Under the pieces are notes generated by a model. It was given only the letters and a program-made list of their open reading frames with translations, was not told the origin of the DNA and did no database searches. A stretch of 64,000 bases of DNA, taken from positions 1-64,000 of the forward strand of contig CANIGJ010000007.1 of the NCBI GenBank assembly GCA_947467145.1, in the 5' to 3' direction. Each line of letters begins with the position of its first letter. Position 1 is the first letter of the stretch. A program made the position numbers and the translations under genes. Positions 25,334 to 34,490 of this stretch are shown here, one piece after another. The stretch comes from Rhodospirillaceae bacterium. Lineage in GTDB: Bacteria; Pseudomonadota; Alphaproteobacteria; Rhodospirillales; UBA2165.

Positions 25334-26380
25334 ATGCGGATCACCATGATCGACGACGGCATCGCCTTTGACGGCAGCGCCCCCGATGCGCGCCCCCTGG
25401 GCGGCGCGGAAAAGGCCTTTGCCCGGCTGGCCGCCGCCTTTCGCGCGCGCGGCCACGAGGTCAGCGCCGTCACCCGAGCCGACAGCCAGATGCTGATCGA
25501 GGGCGTGTCCTGGATGCCATGGGATGCCCCGCGCCCGCCAGAAACCGACGTCCTGCTGGCCTTTCGCAAGCCCACCCTGCTGGGCGAGGTGGCCGAGGCC
25601 GCGCATCGCTGCCTGTGGCTGTGGGACCATCCCGCCAACCTGGCCGGCGAGGCCGAACGCGCCGCCCTGGCGCGCCATCGCCCCACCCTGGTGTTTACTG
25701 GTGAGACGCACAGCCGCGCGCTCAAAACCGATATTCTGCCGGCCCAAACGATCGTGCCGGGCGTGGCCGACATCTATCGCATCGCCCCCGTGATTGAAGA
25801 GCCGGCACAGGTCGCCGTGGTGACGACGCATCCCCTGCATGGGCTGCAACGCATCCTGCGGTTGTGGCGCGACCGCATCCACCCGGCCCGGCCCAATGCG
25901 GAGTTGCACGTCTATTCGGCCGTGCTGCGCCGCGCGCTGAATGCCGGGGCCGCCGACGAGCCGTTGCGCGAAGTCTATGACGAGATTGTCGCGGCGCGCG
26001 GCGACAAGGTGACCGTGCAGCGTCCGCTGCCCGATCCGGAGATGGCCGACGTCTACGCCCATGCCCGGGTGCATCTGTATCCAGTCAATGCACGCGAGAT
26101 GTATGCGTCGACCCTGGCCGAGTCGCAAGCCGCCGGCTTGCCGGCGCTGGTGCGCGCCACCGGCGGCGCCTCGGCGCAGTTGCTGGAACGGGTGAAAAAC
26201 GGCATGACGGGCTATTTCGCGCCCGACGATGATGCTTTCGTTAACCTCACGGTCGCACTATTGGACCCGGACGGCGCGGTGTATCGTAACCTGGCCCGCG
26301 AGGCGCGCTCATTGCAGCGCACGCGCGGCTGGAACGACGCCGCGATCGAATTCGAATCCTTGTGGACGCGAGGTTCATAG
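25334..26380 (+). CDS. GT4-like glycosyltransferase, first gene of the polysaccharide cluster
   Basis: 348 residues from the ATG at 25334 behind AAGGGG. GT-B fold: N-terminal DDGIAFDG and PLGGAEKAF, a C-terminal nucleotide-sugar half with VHLYPVNAREMYASTLAESQAAGLPALVRATGG. It is a recognisable paralog of the gene at 28119 (shared DDGIxFDG, RPLGGxE and overall plan), so the pair brackets the two middle genes. Expected to transfer a sugar onto lipopolysaccharide core or another surface glycan at the inner membrane's cytoplasmic face. Acceptor unknown. Confidence 0.85.
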   Translation: MRITMIDDGIAFDGSAPDARPLGGAEKAFARLAAAFRARGHEVSAVTRADSQMLIEGVSWMPWDAPRPPETDVLLAFRKPTLLGEVAEAAHRCLWLWDHPANLAGEAERAALARHRPTLVFTGETHSRALKTDILPAQTIVPGVADIYRIAPVIEEPAQVAVVTTHPLHGLQRILRLWRDRIHPARPNAELHVYSAVLRRALNAGAADEPLREVYDEIVAARGDKVTVQRPLPDPEMADVYAHARVHLYPVNAREMYASTLAESQAAGLPALVRATGGASAQLLERVKNGMTGYFAPDDDAFVNLTVALLDPDGAVYRNLAREARSLQRTRGWNDAAIEFESLWTRGS

Positions 26381-26390
26381 GCAGGCTGCC

Positions 26391-27350
26391 ATGCGGATAC
26401 TTTTCGTCACATCGACACGGGTCGGCGACGCCATCATCTCGACGGGGCTGCTCGAACACGCCATCCGCAAATATCCCAATGCGCGCGTGACGGTGGCCTG
26501 CGGCCCCGCCGCCGCCGGCCTGTTCGACGCCGTGCCCAATCTCGACCGCGTCATCGTGCTCGATAAAATGCTGTTCTCGTTCCACTGGCTGCGCCTGTGG
26601 ATCCTGACGGTCGGCAAATTCTGGGACCTCATCATCGATCTGCGCAATGCGCCGGTCACCTACATCCTGTTTCGCAAAACGCGGCGCGGCATGCCACGTA
26701 CCGGATCGGATGAACGGCGCGTGCAACGCATGGCGCGCGTGCTCGATCTCGACGCACCGCCGGCGCCGCATCTATGGATCGGCGAAACCGACCTGACGCT
26801 GGCGCGCAAACTGATCCCGGACGGCAGCCCCGTCCTCGCCGTCGGTCCGACCGCCAACTGGCGCGCCAAGACGTGGCGGCCGGAACATTTCGCCGCCCTT
26901 ATCGAGCGGCTCACAGGGCCCGCCGGCATCCTGCCCGGTGCGCGCGTCGCCATCTTCGGGCGCGACGATGAACGCCCCATGGCGCTACGCCTGATCGATT
27001 CCATTCCGCACGAGCGCTGCATCGATCTGGTGGGCGAGCTTGATCTGCTGACCGCGTCGGCCTGCCTGGCGCGCTGCGCGTTTTATGTCGGCAACGATTC
27101 AGGTTTGATGCATCTCGCCGCCGCCTCGGGCGTGCCGACCTTGGGCCTGTTCGGTCCGACGCAGGAAGCGCTCTATGCGCCGTGGGGCGAACATACCGGC
27201 ATCGTGCGCACGAAAATTCCGTTCGCGGAAATCTTCCCGCCCGACTTCGATCACCGCACGTCGGACAGCTTGATGGATACCCTGACCGTCGAAGCGGCCG
27301 AGGAAGGCGCGCGCGCGTTGTGGGACAGCTACAATAGGCACGCGGCGTGA
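26391..27350 (+). CDS. GT9-family heptosyltransferase-like glycosyltransferase
   Basis: 319 residues starting MRILFVTSTRVGDAIISTG, the standard opening of ADP-heptose:LPS heptosyltransferases, with NPxA-like RKYPNARVTVACGP, a VGPTANWRAKTWRPEHFAAL phosphate-binding stretch, and the C-terminal VGNDSGLMHLAAASGVPTLGLFGPT motif. It should add a heptose, or a related sugar, to the LPS inner core. Its TGA overlaps the GTG of the next gene. Upstream extension of the frame is an overlap with the previous gene and was rejected. Confidence 0.92.
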   Translation: MRILFVTSTRVGDAIISTGLLEHAIRKYPNARVTVACGPAAAGLFDAVPNLDRVIVLDKMLFSFHWLRLWILTVGKFWDLIIDLRNAPVTYILFRKTRRGMPRTGSDERRVQRMARVLDLDAPPAPHLWIGETDLTLARKLIPDGSPVLAVGPTANWRAKTWRPEHFAALIERLTGPAGILPGARVAIFGRDDERPMALRLIDSIPHERCIDLVGELDLLTASACLARCAFYVGNDSGLMHLAAASGVPTLGLFGPTQEALYAPWGEHTGIVRTKIPFAEIFPPDFDHRTSDSLMDTLTVEAAEEGARALWDSYNRHAA

Positions 27351-28117
27351 CCACCGCTCTTCCTAAAGTGAGGCTATCCGCCGTCATCAGTGCGCGAAAC
27401 GAAGAAGATCGCATCGCGGCCTGTCTCGAAAAACTGCGCTTCGCCGACGAGATCGTCGTACTGCTTGACCGCTGCACCGACAATACGCGTGCCGTCGTCG
27501 CCCGCTTCACCGATCATGTGGTCGAGGGCGGTTGGGCGATGGAAGGCGAGCGACGCAATACGGCGATCGCAGCGTGCAGCGGTGACTGGATCTTGGAAGT
27601 CGACGCCGACGAGCATGTGCCAGAAGCCCTGGCGCAGGAAATCCGTGACGTGATCGAGACGACGACGCACGATTGGCACGAGATCCCGGTCGACAATTAC
27701 ATCGGCGAGCGCCTGGTGCGCCACGGCTGGGGCGCCTCTTATGGAAAAGCAGCGTATCCCGGCCTGTTCCGCAAGGGCGTCAAACAATGGGGCGCGCAGC
27801 GCGTGCATCCGAGCCTCAAATGGAGCGGCGCCAAGGGTGCGATGCTGAAAACGCCGATCAATCATTATGTCGATCGCGACGTGACCGACATGCTCAAGCG
27901 CCTCGATTCCTATTCGTCGGCGCGCGCGCGCGACCTGCGCGACGCCGGCATTCGCGGCAATCTGCTCAACGATACCCGCCGCCTCGTCTCGCGTTTCTTC
28001 AAATGTTATGTGCGGCGCAAGGGATACCGCGAAGGGGCCTACGGCCTACTCATCGCGCTGTTCGCCGGACTGTACCCCATGATCTCGACGATCAAATCGC
28101 GCGTGGACGAGAATTAG
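27347..28117 (+). CDS. GT2-family glycosyltransferase (WaaE/KdtX-like)
   Basis: 256 residues from a GTG overlapping the previous stop (GTGA). GT-A fold: SAVISARNEEDRIAACLEKLRFADEIVVLLDRCTDNT, then GDWILEVDADEHVPEAL with the DxD-type metal motif, and a C-terminal hydrophobic patch (YGLLIALFAGLYPMIS). This resembles WaaE-type LPS core beta-1,4-glucosyltransferases. The stop is TAG and the next ATG begins two bases later, showing that TAG truly terminates here. Confidence 0.9.
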   Translation: MTTALPKVRLSAVISARNEEDRIAACLEKLRFADEIVVLLDRCTDNTRAVVARFTDHVVEGGWAMEGERRNTAIAACSGDWILEVDADEHVPEALAQEIRDVIETTTHDWHEIPVDNYIGERLVRHGWGASYGKAAYPGLFRKGVKQWGAQRVHPSLKWSGAKGAMLKTPINHYVDRDVTDMLKRLDSYSSARARDLRDAGIRGNLLNDTRRLVSRFFKCYVRRKGYREGAYGLLIALFAGLYPMISTIKSRVDEN

Positions 28118-28118
28118 A

Positions 28119-29147
28119 ATGAAAATCGTCCTGGCCGACGACGGCATCGTGTTCGACGGCGACACGCCGAAGCAACGCCCGCTGGGCGGCGTCGAAAGTT
28201 CGATCGTGAATCTGACGCGCGAACTGGCGCTGCGCGGCCATCAGGTCATGGTGCGCAATATGTGCGCGCAGGCGCGCATGATCGACGGCGTCGATTGGGC
28301 GCCGCTGAAAGACGGCCTGCCCGAGACGGCGGACCTCTATATCGCCAATCGCGGCGACAAGCTGATCCCGTTGCTGCCCAAAGCCAAACGCGCCGCGTTC
28401 TGGATTCATAACCCAGCGCGGTACCTGTTGAAGTGGCGCTATCTGTCGAAGCTGTGGCTGCGCAAGCCGACCGTGGTGTTCATCGGCGATTACCATGCCA
28501 CGACATACCCCGCCTGGGCGCCCGACGGCGGGCGTAAGGTGATCCCCTACGGCATCGCCAAAGACTTCACAGGCCTGCCGGTGCGTGGCGTTCCGGCGCC
28601 GAAAGCGATCTTCACCTCGAACCCGTTGCGCTCGCTCGATTGGCTGCTCGATCTGTGGGTGCAATCGATTCGGACGCGCGTGCCCAATGCCGAGTTGCAC
28701 TTGTTTACCGGCGCCGCGACCTACGGCGCGGTCGGCGATGCCAAGGCCCAGGAAATGGCCGCAATCCTGACGAAAGCCAAGGGCCTGGCGCATCTCGGTG
28801 TGGTCTTGCGCGATCCGGTTGCAAAGCCTCGTTTAATCGAGGAATTTCAAAGCTCAAGGGCGATGCTGTATAGAGGTGATCTCAACGAAACGTTCTGTCT
28901 TGCGGTGGGTGAAGCCCAGGCAGCCGGGGTGCCGGCCGTCGTCGGGCGGTATGGCTCCGTCGTCGAGCGCGTGATCGACGGCGAGACGGGAACGATCGCG
29001 GAGAATGATGCAATGTTTGCCGAAGCGGCCGTGCGATGGCTGACCGACGATGCCTTGTGGACGCGCGCGCACGCAGCGGCGCTGGCCAAGCAGGGGCGTT
29101 GGGGTTGGCCGGACGCAGCTAAAGCTTTCGAGGAGTTGATGGCGTAA
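28119..29147 (+). CDS. GT4-like glycosyltransferase, paralog of the first cluster gene
   Basis: 342 residues. The N-terminus KIVLADDGIVFDGDTPKQRPLGGVESSIVNLTRELALRGH mirrors the gene at 25334. The C-terminal half holds LNETFCLAVGEAQAAGVPAVVGRYGSVVERVIDGETG, with the ExxxxxxxxG-type donor-binding pattern. Packed as TAATG with the following gene. Likely the same pathway with a distinct linkage. Confidence 0.88.
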   Translation: MKIVLADDGIVFDGDTPKQRPLGGVESSIVNLTRELALRGHQVMVRNMCAQARMIDGVDWAPLKDGLPETADLYIANRGDKLIPLLPKAKRAAFWIHNPARYLLKWRYLSKLWLRKPTVVFIGDYHATTYPAWAPDGGRKVIPYGIAKDFTGLPVRGVPAPKAIFTSNPLRSLDWLLDLWVQSIRTRVPNAELHLFTGAATYGAVGDAKAQEMAAILTKAKGLAHLGVVLRDPVAKPRLIEEFQSSRAMLYRGDLNETFCLAVGEAQAAGVPAVVGRYGSVVERVIDGETGTIAENDAMFAEAAVRWLTDDALWTRAHAAALAKQGRWGWPDAAKAFEELMA

Positions 29148-30172
29148 TGAAAGTGATGCAGATGATGGCCGGCGCTCAGTTCGGCGGCGCGGAGGCGTTT
29201 TTCACACGCCTCGCCATTGCGCTGCAGCGCAGCGGCCTCGACCAGCGGATCGTCATCCGCGAGGACGAGAACCGCACCCGCCTGTTGCGCGACGGCGGCG
29301 TCGAGCCGATGCAATTGCCGTTCGGCGGCGCGTTCGATTTCGGTACGCGCTGGGCGATCCGCCGCGCGATCAAGGATTACCAGCCCGACATCGTGCTCAC
29401 CTGGATGAACCGCGCCTCGGGCATGACGCCGCGCGGCAAGTTCGTCCATGTCGGCCGGCTCGGCGGTTACTACAACCTCAAATACTACAAGAAGTGCCAG
29501 CATCTGATCGCCAACACGCAAGACATCGTCGAATATCTGCGCACCAACGGTTGGCCGGACGAGAAGGTCCATCATCTGCCGAATTTCGTGAGCGCGGCGC
29601 GCGTCAATCCGATCAACCGCGGATCGCTCTATACGCCCGATACCGCACCCCTGGTGTTGGCGCTCGGCCGGCTGCACGAGAACAAGGCGTTCGACACGTT
29701 GTTGGAAGCCATCGCGCGGGTGCCCAATGTCTATCTGTGGCTCGCCGGCGAAGGCCCGCTGCGCCAGCAGCTCGAACAAAAAGCCGAAGTGCTCGGCATC
29801 AAGCCGCGCGTACGCTTCCTCGGCTGGCGCGAGGATGTCGAGGCGCTCTATGCGACCGCCGATATCTTCGTCTGTCCGTCACGCCACGAGCCACTCGGCA
29901 ATGTCGTGATCGAGGCCTGGGCACAGGGCATTCCAGTGATCTCGACCGACAGCCTGGGGCCTGGCACCTTGATTAAGCAGAACGAGACCGGCGTGCTGGT
30001 GCCGGTAGACGACAGCGCCGCGCTCGGCCGCTCGATCAAACATCTGGCCGAGAACCCGACCCTGCGCGACCGCTTGGCGGAAGCCGGCTACAACGCCTAT
30101 CAGGCCAACCACACCGAAGAAGCCGTCGTTCAGCAGTACCTGAATTTCTTCCAGAAGATCACAGGCGGCTAA
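29147..30172 (+). CDS. GT4-family glycosyltransferase
   Basis: 341 residues. MKVMQMMAGAQFGGAEAFFTRLAIAL opens the acceptor half; the donor half has VLALGRLHENKAFDTLLEAIARVPNVYLWLAGEGPLR, RFLGWREDVEALYATADIFVCPSRHEPLGNVVIEAWAQGIPVISTDS and the conserved second glutamate. Its start overlaps the previous TAA. It is the clearest GT4 (WaaG-like) member of the cluster and the last transferase before the amidotransferase. Confidence 0.94.
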   Translation: MKVMQMMAGAQFGGAEAFFTRLAIALQRSGLDQRIVIREDENRTRLLRDGGVEPMQLPFGGAFDFGTRWAIRRAIKDYQPDIVLTWMNRASGMTPRGKFVHVGRLGGYYNLKYYKKCQHLIANTQDIVEYLRTNGWPDEKVHHLPNFVSAARVNPINRGSLYTPDTAPLVLALGRLHENKAFDTLLEAIARVPNVYLWLAGEGPLRQQLEQKAEVLGIKPRVRFLGWREDVEALYATADIFVCPSRHEPLGNVVIEAWAQGIPVISTDSLGPGTLIKQNETGVLVPVDDSAALGRSIKHLAENPTLRDRLAEAGYNAYQANHTEEAVVQQYLNFFQKITGG

Positions 30173-30175
30173 CGC

Positions 30176-31954
30176 ATGTGCGGCATCGCCGGCTTGATGA
30201 TGCGGGGTTCGGTCCCGCCTGACAGCCGGATCCTGGACGATTTCGAAGCCGCCCTCGCCCATCGCGGACCGGACGGCACCGGGCGGCACATCGCCGGGCG
30301 CTGTGCGCTCACCCACACGCGCCTCGCCATCATCGATCTCGCGACCGGCGATCAACCGCTGAAGGATGCCACGTCGGGCCGCGCCCTCGTCGCCAACGGC
30401 GAGATCTATAACTTCGTCGAACTGCGCCACGACATGGGCGAACAGCGCTTCGTCACCAAATCCGATTGCGAGCCGCCCCTGCTGCTGATCGCGGAGCGTG
30501 GACCCGCCTTTGCCGAACCCTTGCGCGGCATGTATGCCGTCGCGGCCTGCGATGGCGACGGCAAACGGGCGTATCTCGCGCGCGATCCATTCGGCATCAA
30601 GCCGCTCTATTATCACGAGGACGAGCGTGGCATCGCCTTCGCCTCGGAACCGCGCGCCCTGTTCGCCGCCGGACGGCTGGCGCCCAAACTCACAGCCCAC
30701 AAGGTCCGCGAACTTCTGCAATTGCAGTACACCACCGGCGCCGAGACGATCTATGACGGCGTGAAGCGCGTGCTGCCCGGCGAGACCCTGACGATCGCCG
30801 ACGGCCGCATCACCGAACGCCGCCGCATCGCGGCGCTGCCCGACGGCGGGCCGATCCACACATCGCAGGCGAGCGCGCTCGCAGCGCTCGATGCCGCCCT
30901 GATGGACAGCGTCGCCGTGCATCAACGCGCCGACGTGCCGTACGGCATGTTCCTGTCGGGCGGCATCGATTCGTCGGCCATCCTCGCCTGCATGCGCGAG
31001 CTGAATGAACGGCCGGTCGAAGCCTTCACGGTGGGTTTCACCGGCACCAAAGTGCCCGACGAACGCGGCCTCGCCGAACGCGTCGCCAAGGCGGCCGGCG
31101 CGCATTTCCACGCCGTCGATTTCACCGAGGCCGATTTCTGGGATCTGTTGCCGAAGATCGCCGACGCACTCGACGATCCCGTCGCCGACTATGCCGTGCT
31201 GCCGACCTACAAGCTGGGGCAGTTCGTGCGCCAGGGCGGGCTGAAGGTCGTGCTGTCGGGCGAAGGCGGCGACGAATTGTTCGCAGGCTACGGACGCTAT
31301 CGCCGCGCCTTGCGCCCGTGGTGGCTGGGCGGGCGCAAGATGCGCACCAAAGGCGCGATGGATGGGCTCGACCTGTTGCGCGAAAGCCCGGATGGTTGGC
31401 GCGACGGCACGCAGGCCAGCGAACATGTGGCGGCAACGCGCGGACGCACGCGCCTGCAGGCGGCGCAGGCGACCGACTGCGCGGACTGGTTACCCAACGA
31501 TCTGCTCACCAAACTCGACCGCTGTCTGATGGCGCATGGCGTCGAGGGCCGCACGCCGATGCTCGACAATCGCGTCGCCGCCATCGCCATGCGCCTGCCG
31601 GATCACCTGAAGGTGCGTGACGGCCAGGGCAAGTTCCTGTTGCGCCAATGGCTCGCCACCCGACTGCCGGAGGCCGATCCGTTTTCCAAGAAACGCGGCT
31701 TCACCGTGCCGGTCGCCGAATGGATCGGTGCGCGCGGGAGCAAAATCGGCGACCTCGTGGCGGAGCAAGAGAGCATCAAGGCGATCTGCAAAACCGATCG
31801 CGTGCGTGACCTGTTTGCATCGCTCGAAACCAAAACAGACGGACATAAGGGTCAGGCGGCGTGGACGCTGTTATTTTACGCGCTGTGGCACCGCCGTCAT
31901 ATCGAAGGCCGTGCCTATGAGGGCGATGCGTTCGCGACCCTGAGCGCGAAATAA
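30176..31954 (+). CDS. asnB: AsnB-type glutamine-dependent asparagine synthase/amidotransferase
   Basis: 592 residues. MCGIAGLM gives the catalytic Cys2 of the class II glutaminase domain (2 to about 190); the synthetase domain carries the ATP motif LSGGIDSSAIL (SGGIDS at 261-266) and SGEGGDELFAGYGRYRR. It forms asparagine from aspartate, ATP and glutamine. In glycan clusters, homologs can instead amidate sugar acids. Four bases after the GT4 gene, so part of the same operon, which favours the glycan role. Its last 40 bases overlap the convergent kinase gene. Confidence 0.92.
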   Translation: MCGIAGLMMRGSVPPDSRILDDFEAALAHRGPDGTGRHIAGRCALTHTRLAIIDLATGDQPLKDATSGRALVANGEIYNFVELRHDMGEQRFVTKSDCEPPLLLIAERGPAFAEPLRGMYAVAACDGDGKRAYLARDPFGIKPLYYHEDERGIAFASEPRALFAAGRLAPKLTAHKVRELLQLQYTTGAETIYDGVKRVLPGETLTIADGRITERRRIAALPDGGPIHTSQASALAALDAALMDSVAVHQRADVPYGMFLSGGIDSSAILACMRELNERPVEAFTVGFTGTKVPDERGLAERVAKAAGAHFHAVDFTEADFWDLLPKIADALDDPVADYAVLPTYKLGQFVRQGGLKVVLSGEGGDELFAGYGRYRRALRPWWLGGRKMRTKGAMDGLDLLRESPDGWRDGTQASEHVAATRGRTRLQAAQATDCADWLPNDLLTKLDRCLMAHGVEGRTPMLDNRVAAIAMRLPDHLKVRDGQGKFLLRQWLATRLPEADPFSKKRGFTVPVAEWIGARGSKIGDLVAEQESIKAICKTDRVRDLFASLETKTDGHKGQAAWTLLFYALWHRRHIEGRAYEGDAFATLSAK

Positions 31955-32472
31955 TCCACGATCTGTTGCGCCGCATTCCCCGGCGATGTCACGCCGGTAT
32001 CGATGGTCAGGCCGTGATCGGGCAGCGCCGGATAATCCATCAGGCCCTGGGCACGCAGTTCGCGCAGGATCGGCGCCGAACGTAATTTGGCGAACGCGGC
32101 GCGCGATGGGTCTTCGATGCGCGCATCCTGGATCGCCTCGGCACAGGTCAGCGCCACGAACTTCACCGCGCCGCCTTCGCGCTCGAAGGCATCGACCGCC
32201 TCGGCGATAAACCGTTCCGATACTGTGACCTCGGGCGCGAAGGTGAAGATCACTGAGATGCCGGCGGCCGCCGCATCGTGCAGCACGGCGAGCCACATCG
32301 GTTCGCGGAGCCGGATGAAGGGCTCACTGCCAAATTCGAACACCGCCTGCAACGCATCGACCACGAGGTGGTTGTGGAACAGCTTGAAGCCGGTGAGCGC
32401 TTGCAGTTCGCGCGCCACAGTATATTTGCCGACTGCGGCCGGGCCGTGGATGAAGATCAGTTGCGGGATCAT
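31915..32472 (-). CDS. Small P-loop kinase-like protein
   Basis: 185 residues. Walker A GPAAVGKYT near the N-terminus (residues 10-18), LFHNHLVVDALQAVF, then VIFTFAPEVTVSERFI and a C-terminal LTIDTGVTSPGNAAQQIVDYF, a plan like shikimate, gluconate or AAA-type small kinases. Substrate unknown. The 3' end overlaps asnB tail-to-tail, and the stop overlaps the start of the next minus-strand gene at 32469. Confidence 0.82.
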   Translation of the reverse strand: MIPQLIFIHGPAAVGKYTVARELQALTGFKLFHNHLVVDALQAVFEFGSEPFIRLREPMWLAVLHDAAAAGISVIFTFAPEVTVSERFIAEAVDAFEREGGAVKFVALTCAEAIQDARIEDPSRAAFAKLRSAPILRELRAQGLMDYPALPDHGLTIDTGVTSPGNAAQQIVDYFALRVANASPS

Positions 32473-33326
32473 TTAGCGGCGAGCTTCTTGCGTTGCAGCT
32501 CCAACGCATATTTATAAAGCGCGTCATTGGCCGCCTGTACGCTGAAGCCTTGCGCCTCGGTGTAGGATTCCTTGACCACACGATCGATCTCGTCGCTATC
32601 GACCAGAAACAAATTCGGATGCGCATCGACGAAGGGCGAGGTCAGATCGGCGCGAAAGCGGATGAGGAACGGCGAAGCCGATCCCTCAGCCAGGAACGTG
32701 CCGTCGTTCAGCGGATAGAGCGCGAAAGACAGCGCATCGACGCGCGCGTCATAATGCGCCTCGTCGCCGGTGTTGCGGCGAGTCTGACATAAAGACCAAT
32801 ATTCGCGTTTCTCGGGTGCATCGAGCAGACGCAGAACGACCTTCTGTTTCACCACCTGCTCGGCCTTGTCGCGCAGGATCAGGCTGCCTGCATAATTCAC
32901 CCAACAGCCCGCGCCCTTAAGCTCGCGGCTCCACGGTTTGACCTGCATCTCGCCGGGCAGGAACAGCCACACGCCGCCGCGCGACTGCACGCGGATGCGC
33001 GGCGCCGGATATCTGAGGCGGATCGCATCCTGCTCGTCACTGCTGATCGGCACAGTGGTGCCGGCGAAGAAATCGAGCCGTGACCACGTACCGCCGACTT
33101 GTAGATTCCCGGTCTCCGGATCGGCGGAATGGTGGGTGTAGGTGAGGACATAATCGCCATCGCCCCGGTCGCGCAGGTAATAGCCGTTGACGATACGCCC
33201 CGGCGGTGCGGCCAATTCGCGGCCCCACACATCCGGCAGCGGTTCCTTCTCAGCGGCCAGGGCGGATTGGTGGGACGATTCGGCACCCAGGAGGACCAGC
33301 GCCAGGACAAGGCATAGCTTTTTCAT
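32469..33326 (-). CDS. Secreted uncharacterised protein, probable operon head
   Basis: 285 residues from MKKLCLVLALVLLGAESSHQSALA, a signal peptide with AxA-type end; the frame extends ten codons further without need. The mature part has WGRELAAPPGRIVNGYYLRDRGDGDYVLTYTHH and WSRELKGAGCWVNYAGSLILRD, with a single conserved-looking cysteine near YWSLCQTRRN. I recognise no family. Its last four bases overlap the P-loop kinase start (ATGA), so the two are cotranscribed. Confidence 0.75.
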   Translation of the reverse strand: MKKLCLVLALVLLGAESSHQSALAAEKEPLPDVWGRELAAPPGRIVNGYYLRDRGDGDYVLTYTHHSADPETGNLQVGGTWSRLDFFAGTTVPISSDEQDAIRLRYPAPRIRVQSRGGVWLFLPGEMQVKPWSRELKGAGCWVNYAGSLILRDKAEQVVKQKVVLRLLDAPEKREYWSLCQTRRNTGDEAHYDARVDALSFALYPLNDGTFLAEGSASPFLIRFRADLTSPFVDAHPNLFLVDSDEIDRVVKESYTEAQGFSVQAANDALYKYALELQRKKLAAK

Positions 33327-33372
33327 GAGCGCTACCTTATGCGGCCCCGTCGGCAAGTGCTAGACTGCGCGC

Positions 33373-34017
33373 ATGTCGTCCACCCCGCCCGATATGCCCA
33401 CTCTGCTCGACCCGGTCGCGCGCACCTTTACCTTAGGCGTCAAGGCGTTCGGCGCGCATCATAAGGCGCTCGCCTGGCACGATGCCGAGCGTATGCAGCG
33501 CCGGTTCGACATCTTCGCCGGGCTGATCATGGATATCCCCGAGGACCGCCCGATCGAGGTCAACGACCACGGCTGCGGCTATGGCGCGATGTTCGATTCG
33601 TTCAAGAATCTGAAGGCGCTCAAACGCGGACGCTATTACGGCTACGACATCAGCCCGGAAATGATCGTCGAGGCGAAAAAACGCCACCCCGACGCCCGCG
33701 CCGATTTCATCGTCAGCCACGAGGCGACCGAAGAGGCCGATTATTCCTTCGTGTCCGGCACCTGGAACATGAAGATGTGGGCGAGCGACGCCGATTGGCG
33801 CGCTTTCGTTTATGAGAATCTACGCCATCTCTGGTCGAAGACGCGAATCGCCCTCGGCTTCAACATGCTGTCGATCGCCAATCCGTACCGCGAGGAAACG
33901 CTCTATTACGCCGACCCGGCGCATATGGTCGAATTCTGCCGGCGCGAACTGACCCCCAATGTGCGCACGGTCGATCGGCTGGAGCCGCGGGAATTCGTGG
34001 TCTTCCTGTTGCGCTGA
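33373..34017 (+). CDS. Class I SAM-dependent methyltransferase
   Basis: 214 residues. The SAM motif I variant is NDHGCGYGAMFDSF (about 58-71), with YYGYDISPEMIVEAKKRHPDA as motif II and a later SFVSGTWNMKMW. The single Rossmann-like domain lacks a recognisable substrate-specific part. It is divergent from the secreted protein across 46 bases, so the two share a promoter region. Acceptor unknown. Confidence 0.82.
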   Translation: MSSTPPDMPTLLDPVARTFTLGVKAFGAHHKALAWHDAERMQRRFDIFAGLIMDIPEDRPIEVNDHGCGYGAMFDSFKNLKALKRGRYYGYDISPEMIVEAKKRHPDARADFIVSHEATEEADYSFVSGTWNMKMWASDADWRAFVYENLRHLWSKTRIALGFNMLSIANPYREETLYYADPAHMVEFCRRELTPNVRTVDRLEPREFVVFLLR

Positions 34018-34067
34018 TCTATCGGCGGACTGTTGCCGAAAGGGCGACTCTGTTACACAGATAATGA

Positions 34068-34490
34068 ATGAGCGACCGTCCCTACCGCCTCGACGACCAA
34101 GTCGGACATCTGCTGCGCCGCGCCTACCAAAGAGCGTCGAGCCAGCTTGCGAGCCGCATCCGCACCTATGATCTGACCCCGGTGCAGCATGCGACCCTGG
34201 TCCGGCTGTGGGAGTTGGGGCCACTGTCGCAGAATCAATTGGGCCGCGTCGTCGCCATGCCCCCGGCCAATATCCACTCGCTCGTGCGCAGGCTCGAAGC
34301 ACGCGGGCTGATCCGGCGCGATCCGAGCGATAAGGACAAGCGCCTGCTGACCGTCAGCCTGACCGACGACGGCAAGAAGCTCGCCGAGGAACTGATCCCG
34401 CTCGATACCGCGAGCACCGAAGCCGCGCTCAAGATGTTGAACCAGGCCGAGCGCGACGCGCTCTATGCGATTCTCAGGAAACTCGCCTGA
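34068..34490 (+). CDS. MarR-family transcriptional regulator
   Basis: 140 residues, the usual length: dimerisation helices at both ends, winged helix in the middle (LTPVQHATLVRLWELGPLSQNQLGRVVAMPPANIHSLVRRLEARGLIRRDPSDKDKRLLTVSLTDDG). The wing DKDKR is classic. It ends exactly where the convergent GST cluster ends, so control of the GSTs is possible but not shown; MarR proteins often answer to phenolic or oxidant ligands. Confidence 0.94.
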   Translation: MSDRPYRLDDQVGHLLRRAYQRASSQLASRIRTYDLTPVQHATLVRLWELGPLSQNQLGRVVAMPPANIHSLVRRLEARGLIRRDPSDKDKRLLTVSLTDDGKKLAEELIPLDTASTEAALKMLNQAERDALYAILRKLA

